A DNA stretch of 64,000 bases, from positions 186,001 to 250,000 of the forward strand of contig CALPCJ010000005.1 of NCBI GenBank assembly GCA_943192975.1, read 5' to 3'. This document shows, piece after piece, positions 58,880 to 64,000 of this stretch (positions are counted from its first letter, which is position 1; each line of letters starts with the position of its first letter). Source of the DNA: Senimuribacter intestinalis (GTDB lineage: Bacteria > Bacillota > Clostridia > Peptostreptococcales > Anaerovoracaceae). Both the position numbers and the translations under genes were made by a program. The notes under the pieces were generated by a model. It saw only the letters and a program-made list of their open reading frames with translations, was not told the DNA's origin and did not search any database.

Positions 58880-59267
58880 TTTCTTCTCCTTTCATCATCT
58901 CTATGACTGCCTCCGCCCACGCCTTCGCATTGACTGGACAGTACCTTTTACTTATTTCTTCTACTGTGACAAATCCTTTACCGAAATAATTTCTGGCCAG
59001 ATTTCCCACAAAGGCATCTACGCCATCTTCCAGCGACTTGTAGGTAATGGGTTCCTCGTTGATACTCAACCCGCCAACATTGTTACAATACCTGAAAGCA
59101 TCGCTTGTGAAATTGCCCGTTTCCAACCTTGCTATTGCAAGCGCAATGTCAGGATCAACGCCGTAATACTGACAAGCTACGATAATCATTCCTTCTACGC
59201 TACCTGTGCAGTTCGGGTTCATTTTCTTAGCCGCTTCAAGTTGCTGTTCAAGCCTTACCATCTCCAC
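58857..59267 (-). CDS. Glucosaminidase/lysozyme-like domain, probably the separated C-terminal part of a membrane-anchored protein
   Basis: 136 residues. DPDIALAIARLETGNFTSDAFRYCNNVGG with its Glu is the catalytic pattern of glucosaminidase/goose-type lysozyme-like domains. The only start codons (GTG 59267, ATG 59261) have poor ribosome sites. Reading the same frame upstream gives ten more sense codons, one TGA (59300-59298) and then the complete 38-residue membrane peptide. A single protein of about 185 residues with a membrane anchor seems to be interrupted by that stop, or is made by readthrough. Confidence 0.7.
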   Translation of the reverse strand: MEMVRLEQQLEAAKKMNPNCTGSVEGMIIVACQYYGVDPDIALAIARLETGNFTSDAFRYCNNVGGLSINEEPITYKSLEDGVDAFVGNLARNYFGKGFVTVEEISKRYCPVNAKAWAEAVIEMMKGEENEQTNEL

Positions 59268-59297
59268 CTTTAACGGGACAGTGTCAGGCTCTTCCTT

Positions 59298-59414
59298 TCA
59301 ACAAATAGCCGCAGTAACGTAGATTGTTCCGTAAGCCACTGTCAAGAGCAGTGCAACCAGTCCTGCTGCCATCAGCTGAATTTTGCCACGTTCGTTGAGT
59401 CTATACTTTTTCAC
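59298..59414 (-). CDS. 38-residue membrane anchor in frame with the glucosaminidase domain
   Basis: GTG at 59414 overlaps the stop of the pentapeptide gene (CAGTGA) and has GGAG upstream. It encodes MKKYRLNERGKIQLMAAGLV onward, one membrane helix ending TAAIC, then TGA. The next codons in frame continue KEEPDTVPLK into the wall hydrolase. The N-in, C-out topology fits an anchored wall enzyme. Confidence 0.65.
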   Translation of the reverse strand: MKKYRLNERGKIQLMAAGLVALLLTVAYGTIYVTAAIC

Positions 59415-59857
59415 TGTCTTTTCTCCTTTTCAATCTTTCCGCATTCCCCCACTCGGTGGAATCTGTTTGCAAAATCAATTAACTTTGTTAGTTCTGTTTT
59501 GGTTTCTGGGCTTGCGTTTTTGCTATGCAATCCTGCCCTTACCAAGTGGTAAGCAATCTGGATTAATAGTCTGTCATCAAAATGCGCATTTAAGCTGCCG
59601 CACCATAAAGGCAAACAGCTAAAATCAAGGTCTGCTCCCTGTAGGTCTGCTCTCCGTAGGTCTGCTCCCTGTAGGTCTGCTCTCCGTAGGTCTGCTCCCC
59701 ATAGGTCTGCTCCCTGTAGGTCTGCTCTCCGTAGGTCTGCTCCCCATAGGTCTGCTCTCCGTAGGTCTGCTCTCGTACCGCCATTTTCGTTATCAAGCCA
59801 CATCTTATGTTTTTTTAATATTTCATTTAAAACATCTTTGTTCATCTGGTTTCTCAT
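59411..59857 (-). CDS. Pentapeptide-repeat protein
   Basis: 148 residues. About ten tandem ADLxx pentapeptides (residues 29-77), a right-handed quadrilateral beta-helix segment, are followed by a C-terminal domain with FDDRLLIQIAYHLVRAGL and a helical tail. Coding DNA is a 15-bp tandem repeat with aggtctgc starting every 15 bp from 59628 to 59763. Function in phages is unknown; some relatives mimic DNA. Confidence 0.8.
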   Translation of the reverse strand: MRNQMNKDVLNEILKKHKMWLDNENGGTRADLRRADLWGADLRRADLQGADLWGADLRRADLQGADLRRADLQGADLDFSCLPLWCGSLNAHFDDRLLIQIAYHLVRAGLHSKNASPETKTELTKLIDFANRFHRVGECGKIEKEKRQ

Positions 59858-60030
59858 TTGTGTTTTTTCCTTTCTAAATAATTGCGAATATCACTTTCTG
59901 CGAATCGCCTTAGATTCCCAACCTTAGCCGGGGTCAACTCACCGCTGACCTGCAGTCTGTAAAGCGTCGTGTGGGAGATCTTTAGCATTGATAAGACTTC
60001 ATTCGCTGAGTAGTACTTTTCGATTGCCAT
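59854..60030 (-). CDS. xis: Excisionase / AlpA-like helix-turn-helix protein
   Basis: 58 residues from ATG 60030 (TAGGAGGTG upstream). YYSANEVLSMLKISHTTLYR with a wing ELTPAKVGNLRRF is the winged helix of the excisionase/MerR-like family. It probably directs the integrase toward excision. Stop overlaps the pentapeptide start (ATGA). Confidence 0.82.
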   Translation of the reverse strand: MAIEKYYSANEVLSMLKISHTTLYRLQVSGELTPAKVGNLRRFAESDIRNYLERKKHK

Positions 60031-60041
60031 TGCTACACCTC

Positions 60042-60203
60042 CTACAGCGAATTCTCCCAGTCTTCTTTGCTTGCATATTCCTCTACGGTATATGAACCCA
60101 TTGAATCAGTCTTGAAAGCTTCTGCGAACTCAACCGCATCTGCATATCTGCCAGCTTCAAGATGTTTTCTTGTGCCATCTTCGTAAGTGATTACAAAAAA
60201 CAT
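60042..60203 (-). CDS. Small hypothetical early phage protein
   Basis: 53 residues from ATG 60203 (AAGGAGG upstream), MFFVITYEDGTRKHLEAGRY onward; beta strand plus acidic helix. Upstream extension is unsupported. Function unknown. Confidence 0.65.
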   Translation of the reverse strand: MFFVITYEDGTRKHLEAGRYADAVEFAEAFKTDSMGSYTVEEYASKEDWENSL

Positions 60204-60267
60204 TGATTTCCTCCTTTTTCTCTGATAAAATACTGTTAAGTACATTTTTAGGTCTTTTTGACCTATT

Positions 60268-60294
60268 GCCCATGTTCGCAGCATGGGCTTTTTT
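60268..60294 (+). terminator. Plus-strand terminator inside the early minus operon
   Basis: GCCCATG-(n7)-CATGGGC followed by TTTTTT reads as a terminator only on the plus strand; the minus strand has an A run there. It would stop antisense transcription or act as an RNA structure in the early message. Confidence 0.5.
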
Positions 60295-60296
60295 CT

Positions 60297-60491
60297 TTAG
60301 ATTTCACTTTCTTCGATTACGGTGACCGCTAAAGCTTTACGCAAAAGAAAATCTGTGATGCGCTGCTTTGCGATGCCTGTTTCGTCGCTAATCGCTTCTA
60401 GTTGATCATTTACATCTTTGGAAATCCAGATCGTACCACCTGTTTTTCCAATTGGCTTACCCGTTGATTTTCGGATTATGATTTTTTCCAT
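60297..60491 (-). CDS. Ribbon-helix-helix regulator-like small protein
   Basis: 64 residues. GKTGGTIWISKDVNDQLEAI and a second helix ITDFLLRKAL fit an RHH (CopG/Arc) fold. A perfect copy of the phage operator lies 30 bp upstream of its ATG, so it is probably under immunity control. RBS AGGAGG. Confidence 0.7.
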   Translation of the reverse strand: MEKIIIRKSTGKPIGKTGGTIWISKDVNDQLEAISDETGIAKQRITDFLLRKALAVTVIEESEI

Positions 60492-60520
60492 TGTTTCCTC
60501 CTGTCTTCACCATACTTTTT

Positions 60521-60537
60521 GTGTCTTTTTAAGACAC
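60521..60537. promoter_or_regulatory. Operator O1
   Basis: Palindrome GTGTCTTTTTAAGACAC, between the Cro-like gene and the RHH gene. Confidence 0.65.
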
Positions 60538-60747
60538 TCAACTTGTAAAAAAAATAAGATCCACTTCATCTGCTGACAGATTATATCTCTCTTTTATTTT
60601 TACAATTTCGCTTTTGCTGAATTCTGAACCATGTTCATTTACCTTAGATGATAGCGTGCTTCTTGCTATACCTAGATATTTCGCAACATCTCCCATTGTA
60701 TCTCCATGTAGCTTCATGACTGAGAGCAATCTGTTTTTGTTCATCAT
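60538..60747 (-). CDS. Cro-like XRE regulator
   Basis: 69 residues, single helix-turn-helix domain (TMGDVAKYLGIARSTLSSKV). First gene of the leftward early operon, divergent from the CI-like gene, flanked by operator copies. Expected to favour lytic growth. GGAGGTGAT precedes the ATG. Confidence 0.8.
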   Translation of the reverse strand: MMNKNRLLSVMKLHGDTMGDVAKYLGIARSTLSSKVNEHGSEFSKSEIVKIKERYNLSADEVDLIFFTS

Positions 60748-60759
60748 ATCACCTCCTCC

Positions 60760-60776
60760 GTATCTTTTTAAGACAC
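60760..60776. promoter_or_regulatory. Operator O2
   Basis: GTATCTTTTTAAGACAC, one mismatch to O1, overlapping the start region of the leftward early promoter. Confidence 0.65.
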
Positions 60777-60780
60777 TTTC

Positions 60781-60809
60781 ATAATATCACACGTTTTTGT
60801 CTGCGTCAA
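60781..60809 (-). promoter_or_regulatory. Leftward early promoter
   Basis: On the minus strand TTGACG (60809-60804), 17 bp, TATTAT (60786-60781). O3 lies just upstream and O2 just downstream. Confidence 0.82.
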
Positions 60810-60819
60810 TCTTTTTTTG

Positions 60820-60834
60820 GTCTTTTTAAGACAC
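60820..60834. promoter_or_regulatory. Operator O3
   Basis: GTCTTTTTAAGACAC, the core of O1, centred between the two divergent promoters. Confidence 0.65.
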
Positions 60835-60850
60835 TTTGTTCAAATTTCGC

Positions 60851-60879
60851 TTGATTTATGCAAATTTATGAAGTATAAT
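60851..60879 (+). promoter_or_regulatory. Repressor promoter with half operator
   Basis: TTGATT (60851-60856), 17 bp, TATAAT (60874-60879). A half operator AAGACAC (60881-60887) lies directly behind the -10, allowing autorepression. Confidence 0.78.
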
Positions 60880-60904
60880 TAAGACACTAAAGGAGGAATA
60901 CCAC

Positions 60905-61249
60905 ATGACAATGGCTGATAGAATAAAAGAACGGCGCATTGCTATGGGATATACACAAGAAGAATTAGCCGAAAAGATAGGTTTGAAAAAATCTGCCATA
61001 GCAAAGTATGAAAATGGAAGGGTTGAGAATATCAAACGCCCTATTATAAAGAAAATGGCAGCTGTTTTAGAATGCACTCCTTCGTATTTACTGGGATTTG
61101 ATGCCAACATAGAGCAAAGCGGCGCATTTGTCGCCTACATGCTGATGGATACTACATTCACGGAATACGTCAAGAAATTTCATTCGCTGCCAGATGATGA
61201 AAGACAACGGGTATACGGATATATTGACTCTTTATTAGCAAAAAAATAA
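60905..61249 (+). CDS. CI-like phage repressor
   Basis: 114 residues. XRE helix-turn-helix (YTQEELAEKIGLKKSAIAKYENGR) plus a short C-terminal helical part. There is no LexA-type peptidase domain, so induction is not by RecA self-cleavage; an antirepressor or the HExxH protein (45910-46266) could be involved. AAAGGAGG precedes the ATG. Confidence 0.82.
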   Translation: MTMADRIKERRIAMGYTQEELAEKIGLKKSAIAKYENGRVENIKRPIIKKMAAVLECTPSYLLGFDANIEQSGAFVAYMLMDTTFTEYVKKFHSLPDDERQRVYGYIDSLLAKK

Positions 61250-61270
61250 AGAGGGCGCATTGCCCTCTTT
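61248..61270. terminator. Bidirectional terminator behind the repressor
   Basis: AAAGAGGGC-gcatt-GCCCTCTTT with T/A runs on both sides. Confidence 0.85.
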
Positions 61271-61272
61271 TG

Positions 61273-61389
61273 TCACCAATTTTCCCTAACAGTGATAAGG
61301 AAATCATATAGGAACTTGTAGATTTTTACATCATTAAGAGTTTTCAATAGTTTGTAAACCTCTTTCTTATAATTGATTTCTGGATTCAT
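61273..61389 (-). CDS. Small conserved prophage protein (38 residues)
   Basis: ATG 61389 with AGGAGG upstream encodes MNPEINYKKEVYKLLKTLND onward, ending VRENW. Helical, with a form often seen near repressors of Firmicutes prophages. Convergent with the repressor gene and sharing its terminator. Function unknown. Confidence 0.65.
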   Translation of the reverse strand: MNPEINYKKEVYKLLKTLNDVKIYKFLYDFLITVRENW

Positions 61390-61552
61390 AAGTACCTCCT
61401 GAAAAAGGACAGATTCCACCGAAGACATCTCTGTTCAAGAAATATCTTACAGTGAATTAATGGAAATAAGTACTAAGGAATTCCTTGTGTTAATTATATA
61501 ACAAATTGGAAAGAACCGCCATACTACAAATTATAGAAATATGAAGAGCGCT

Positions 61553-61664
61553 ATACCCCCTTTATGGTAAGAAAGGCGTAGGATTTGCAAAAGATCCTGT
61601 CAAGTCAGTAAAAAACAGAGTATCCCATAAAACCACGGCTGGTGTTAAGGATATACTTAAATGA
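61553..61664 (+). pseudogene. Possible decayed coding remnant
   Basis: In the 61390-61758 gap the plus strand has a short coding-like stretch (YGKKGVGFAKDPVKSVKNRV, HKTTAGVKDILK, stop 61662-61664) without a start codon in the same frame. It may be the tail of a lost gene; a small hairpin with TTTT (61684-61703) follows. Nothing else is visible in this gap. Confidence 0.3.
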
Positions 61665-61758
61665 TTATTAGCTGCTGAAAAAAACGCTTTCTGAGCGTTT
61701 TATGGCAAGATTTGCCGAATAAATTACTGCAATTTTCACAGAAGAAAGGAACAAAGAA

Positions 61759-62133
61759 ATGATTGATTTTAAGAATGGAACCGTTTTCAAACTGAAAAAA
61801 GCAAAAGGATTCGATCACGAAAAAGACATTCAACCGTTATTTATCGCTGGTGAAGAGTTTATTTCAGAATACACGGGTATTCGTGACTACGTAATCTTCA
61901 CAACCAAAAGAATGATTGCGGTAAATGTTCAGGGTATGACGGGCAAAAAGAAAGATTTTACATCACTTCCTTACAGCAAAATACAAGCATTTTCAGTTGA
62001 AACTGCAGGTGTCCTTGATATGGATAGTGAACTTGAGATGTATTTCTCTGGACTTGGAAAGGTTAAACTTGAATTCTCTGGTGCAAATGATATCGTAGAG
62101 ATAGGCAAGCTGATCTCAGAAAGAGTCCTGTAA
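61759..62133 (+). CDS. Bacterial PH-domain protein
   Basis: 124 residues forming one bPH domain: VIFTTKRMIAVNVQGMTGKKKDFTSLPYSKI split across 45-75 and a C-terminal helix. Such genes occur in many Firmicutes chromosomes and prophages with unknown role. AAGGAAC precedes the ATG; plus strand, so probably expressed in the lysogen. Confidence 0.78.
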   Translation: MIDFKNGTVFKLKKAKGFDHEKDIQPLFIAGEEFISEYTGIRDYVIFTTKRMIAVNVQGMTGKKKDFTSLPYSKIQAFSVETAGVLDMDSELEMYFSGLGKVKLEFSGANDIVEIGKLISERVL

Positions 62134-62208
62134 TTGGTTTCAAGAATTCCTAACTAAGCATATAAAAACGCCCCTGTTGGCGCAAGGACGTTTAAAAATC
62201 GGACTGTA

Positions 62209-62246
62209 ATGATACAATACCGACCTAAGCAATCATATTGTATCAT
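62209..62246. promoter_or_regulatory. 11-bp inverted repeat ahead of the integrase
   Basis: ATGATACAATA (62209-62219) and TATTGTATCAT (62236-62246) are perfect complements with a 16-bp spacer. Likely an operator or RNA stem that sets integrase level. Confidence 0.55.
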
Positions 62247-62311
62247 CGCAGCCCTTAAAAATCAAGCGTTAAGGGTATTTTTGTACCCAAAAAACAGGAA
62301 AGGATAATACT

Positions 62312-63508
62312 ATGGCAAGTTTTAAAAGAAAAAATAACGGAAAAGTGGAAATCACTATAACACGTGGCAAGCGATTTGACGGAAAACCATGCCGCTATTA
62401 TCGAGAGGTTGACTATGTATCTGAAAAGCAGCTGCAAGAAGCTGCAGCATTATTTCTCGCCGACATAATAAACGGCAATGTCTCAACACCCGATGCAACA
62501 TCTTTAGACGCTTTATATAACGACTTTATGGCTCATAATGGCAACATTAGTACCGATCTCAAAATTTCTACTCGCAAAAGATATGCCGCCATTTATGAAA
62601 ACCAAATCAAACAGTACTTCGGTGACAAAAAAATTAGTAAAATAACAAAGGTTCAAATCAGGGATTGGGTTAAAGATTTGTCCGAAAACGGAAAGAATAA
62701 ACGTACAAAGCAACCTCTATCTCCAAAGACTATCAAGAATGCTCTATCGCTACTAAGCACGCTTTTTAAATATGCCGTAGAAGACCTTGAATTATTAGAA
62801 AAAAATCCTTGCGAACATGTGAAAGTGCCCAAAGCCACAAAAAAATATAAAGTCCCGAAAGACTTTTACAAAGAACATGAAATCGCAGATTTAATTTCTT
62901 TACTATTACAGGAGCGTGAAACTGAGTCAGGGCGAACCCATGCAACAGCGGTCCTTTTAATATTATTTACTGGTATGCGTGCAGGTGAGGTCATGGGTTT
63001 GCGCTGGGAAGATATAGATTTTGAAAAACATACTATCAGTATTGAAAGAATACGGCTAGTAGTTCCCGATGACGGCGTAATAGAAGATACCCCTAAAACA
63101 GAAGGGTCTATTAGGTTGATTACCGCCCCTACCTTTATTATGGGCATACTGGAAATTTTAAAAGATTATCAACAATACTACAAAAAAATATTAACTAACG
63201 ATTATAAAGATAGTGGCTACGTCTTTACAATTCCAGAAGGAACACCCCACCATCCAAACAATACATATCGCTGGTTTAAACGTTTCTTGCAGAAATACGA
63301 ATTAAAAGATACCACTTTGCACGATTTGAGACATACCCACGCCGCAATCCTCTCATCTATAGGTGTTCAGATTGTTGACGTGTCTAAACGATTAGGACAT
63401 ACTAACACACGAATTACGCAAGAAGTGTACGAATATTACTTCAAAAGTACAGATAAGAATGTATCAGAAAAGCTCGACCAGTTCTACGCCTCTTTAGTAA
63501 AAATGTAG
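62312..63508 (+). CDS. int: Tyrosine-type phage integrase
   Basis: 398 residues. An arm-binding N-terminal domain (about 1-60), SAM-like core-binding domain (about 70-180) and catalytic domain. Catalytic residues are in FTGMRAGEVMGLRWEDID (Arg), TLHDLRHTHAAIL (H-L-R-H) and RLGHTNTRITQEVYEYY (His, Tyr). It lies next to attR and its stop codon is within one of the AATGTAGTC arm sites. GGAAAGGA before the ATG. Confidence 0.95.
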   Translation: MASFKRKNNGKVEITITRGKRFDGKPCRYYREVDYVSEKQLQEAAALFLADIINGNVSTPDATSLDALYNDFMAHNGNISTDLKISTRKRYAAIYENQIKQYFGDKKISKITKVQIRDWVKDLSENGKNKRTKQPLSPKTIKNALSLLSTLFKYAVEDLELLEKNPCEHVKVPKATKKYKVPKDFYKEHEIADLISLLLQERETESGRTHATAVLLILFTGMRAGEVMGLRWEDIDFEKHTISIERIRLVVPDDGVIEDTPKTEGSIRLITAPTFIMGILEILKDYQQYYKKILTNDYKDSGYVFTIPEGTPHHPNNTYRWFKRFLQKYELKDTTLHDLRHTHAAILSSIGVQIVDVSKRLGHTNTRITQEVYEYYFKSTDKNVSEKLDQFYASLVKM

Positions 63509-63521
63509 TCTAAATGTAGTC
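63502..63521. repeat. Right-end integrase arm sites
   Basis: AATGTAGTC at 63502 and 63513, 11 bp apart, same word and orientation as at 25228 and 25240. Confidence 0.6.
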
Positions 63522-63528
63522 CAAAGAA

Positions 63529-63555
63529 AAACCCAACGCTATAAACGTTGGGTTT
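63529..63555. terminator. Phage-borne terminator between int and tRNA-Arg
   Basis: AAACCCAACG-(n7)-CGTTGGGTTT, with T-rich ends on both strands. It ends the integrase message and now also serves the tRNA in place of the displaced terminator at the left edge. Confidence 0.75.
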
Positions 63556-63564
63556 TCAATATTT

Positions 63565-63591
63565 TTTTGGTGCGCCATAAGGGACTCGAAC
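63565..63591. other. attR core
   Basis: 27 bp identical to attL; it supplies the 3' end of the intact tRNA. Confidence 0.92.
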
Positions 63592-63644
63592 CCCTAACCT
63601 TCGCATTCGTAGTGCGCTACTCTATCCAATTGAGCTAATAGCGC
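63568..63644 (-). tRNA. tRNA-Arg (anticodon ACG)
   Basis: 77 nt including encoded CCA. Acceptor GCGCTAT/ATGGCGC, anticodon loop CTACGAA with ACG at 63610-63608, T-arm AGGGG-TTCGAAC-CCCTT. One mismatch in the anticodon stem (first pair). Restored by the phage copy of its 3' end. Confidence 0.93.
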
Positions 63645-63669
63645 ACGAACAACTTGTTCGTACCTACTT

Positions 63670-63698
63670 ATTATAGTTCAATTCATCGAATTTGTAAA
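63670..63698 (-). promoter_or_regulatory. Promoter of tRNA-Arg
   Basis: On the minus strand TTTACA (63698-63693), 17 bp, TATAAT (63675-63670), 25 bp before the tRNA. Confidence 0.8.
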
Positions 63699-63811
63699 GA
63701 AGTTTTTTTGTTTCAATTATGATTTATCTATGTTAAAATAAATCCCTACACTATACCACCAGACTTTTTTTCTGTGATATAGTGGTTGAGAGAGAACGGA
63801 GGTGAGAAACT

Positions 63812-64000
63812 GTGACCACATACAAAACTGCGGAAGTTGCCGCAATCATCGGAATACATCCAAATACAGTACGATTATACGAAAAACTGAAGCTGATACC
63901 TAAGCCAGAACGGCTGCCAAATGGGTATCGCATATTTACAGAATTTCATATAAAGCAATGCAAACTGATACGCCTTGCATTTCAAGTAGAGGTATTGCAG
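63812..64000 (+). CDS. MerR-family regulator, 3' end outside window
   Basis: 63 codons from a GTG with CGGAGGTGAG upstream. YKTAEVAAIIGIHPNTVRLYE is the MerR helix-turn-helix and LPNGYRIFTEFHIKQCKLIR the wing and linker. The effector domain is not visible. A loose inverted repeat CACTATA/TATAGTG (63749-63785) upstream may be its operator. Confidence 0.82.
   Translation, partial: MTTYKTAEVAAIIGIHPNTVRLYEKLKLIPKPERLPNGYRIFTEFHIKQCKLIRLAFQVEVLQ

Larger units (their letters stand above)
25073..63591. mobile_element. Prophage, siphovirus-type, about 38.5 kb, integrated in tRNA-Arg
   Basis: The element is bounded by a 27-bp direct repeat (25073-25099 and 63565-63591). It carries integrase, repressor, replication, recombination, packaging, head, lysis, tail and fibre modules in a typical Firmicutes siphophage order, except for the displaced lysis cassette. 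Nearly all genes are on the minus strand; the cI-like, PH-domain and integrase genes are on the plus strand. Portal and minor head proteins are SPP1-like. It looks capable of forming particles, with three possible lesions noted elsewhere. Confidence 0.95.

Noticed and set aside
59590..59796. Frame encoding EQTYG repeats
   Set aside because: It is the out-of-frame shadow of the 15-bp tandem repeat in the pentapeptide gene.

Overview
The window is a piece of a low-to-moderate G+C, anaerobic Firmicutes (Clostridia) chromosome carrying one apparently complete siphovirus-type prophage. Evidence for a strict anaerobe: a pyruvate:ferredoxin oxidoreductase, a polyferredoxin, a two-subunit Nfn-type transhydrogenase and a ferredoxin-fused aldo/keto reductase. 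Promoters have consensus TTGaca-17-TATAAT boxes, ribosome binding sites are strong AGGAGG types, and TTG/GTG starts are common. A Family XIII/Anaerovoracaceae-like host is a guess from gene content only.

Chromosomal part, 1-25,072. Nearly all genes are on the minus strand. They are, from left to right: a partial lactate/malate-dehydrogenase-like gene downstream of a 1589-residue HD / HEAT-like / NMN-adenylyltransferase / phosphoribosyltransferase-like fusion; a MarR regulator heading a two-gene heterodimeric ABC exporter operon; aspartate kinase; a class I glutamine amidotransferase-like hydrolase coupled to a macro-domain protein; and a redox operon (polyferredoxin, nifJ, nfnA, nfnB). A plus-strand aldo/keto reductase, a minus-strand LytR-CpsA-Psr protein and a truncated M20 peptidase follow. 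Three long intergenic spaces are not empty: one has a 20-bp inverted repeat pair, one has about ten copies of GTTGTGCA, one has about a dozen copies of TGGCG (mostly ATGGCG).

Prophage, 25,073-63,591 (about 38.5 kb). It sits in the 3' end of a tRNA-Arg(ACG) gene and is bounded by a 27-bp direct repeat. From the right end inward there are the tyrosine integrase, a PH-domain protein, a CI-like repressor and a divergent Cro-like gene with shared palindromic operators. Leftward on the minus strand come an excisionase-like gene, a pentapeptide protein, a glucosaminidase-like gene split by one in-frame TGA, a helicase plus DNA methylase, YqaJ exonuclease/Bet recombination genes, SSB, RusA, a DnaD-like replication initiator containing two iteron arrays, a helicase loader, a DUF1492/ArpU-like late regulator and a C5 methylase. 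After a terminator and a 10-bp-phased TACAA array come the late genes: terminase, portal, head, a lysis cassette placed inside the head region, scaffold, capsid, connectors, tail tube, tail chaperones, tape measure, Dit, Tal-like protein and two fibre cassettes.

The most striking observation is a run of nine G at the start of the distal fibre gene. The well-placed start codon and Shine-Dalgarno are out of frame with a 418-residue beta-propeller-like fibre; a tract one G shorter would put them in frame. This is what a slipped-strand, phase-variable receptor-binding protein should look like. The sister fibre cassette just upstream has the same N-terminal design without the homopolymer. Other points worth checking are the TGA-interrupted wall hydrolase, the phased arrays at the terminase and in the replication gene, the giant NAD-related fusion protein and the iterated motifs in host intergenic regions.
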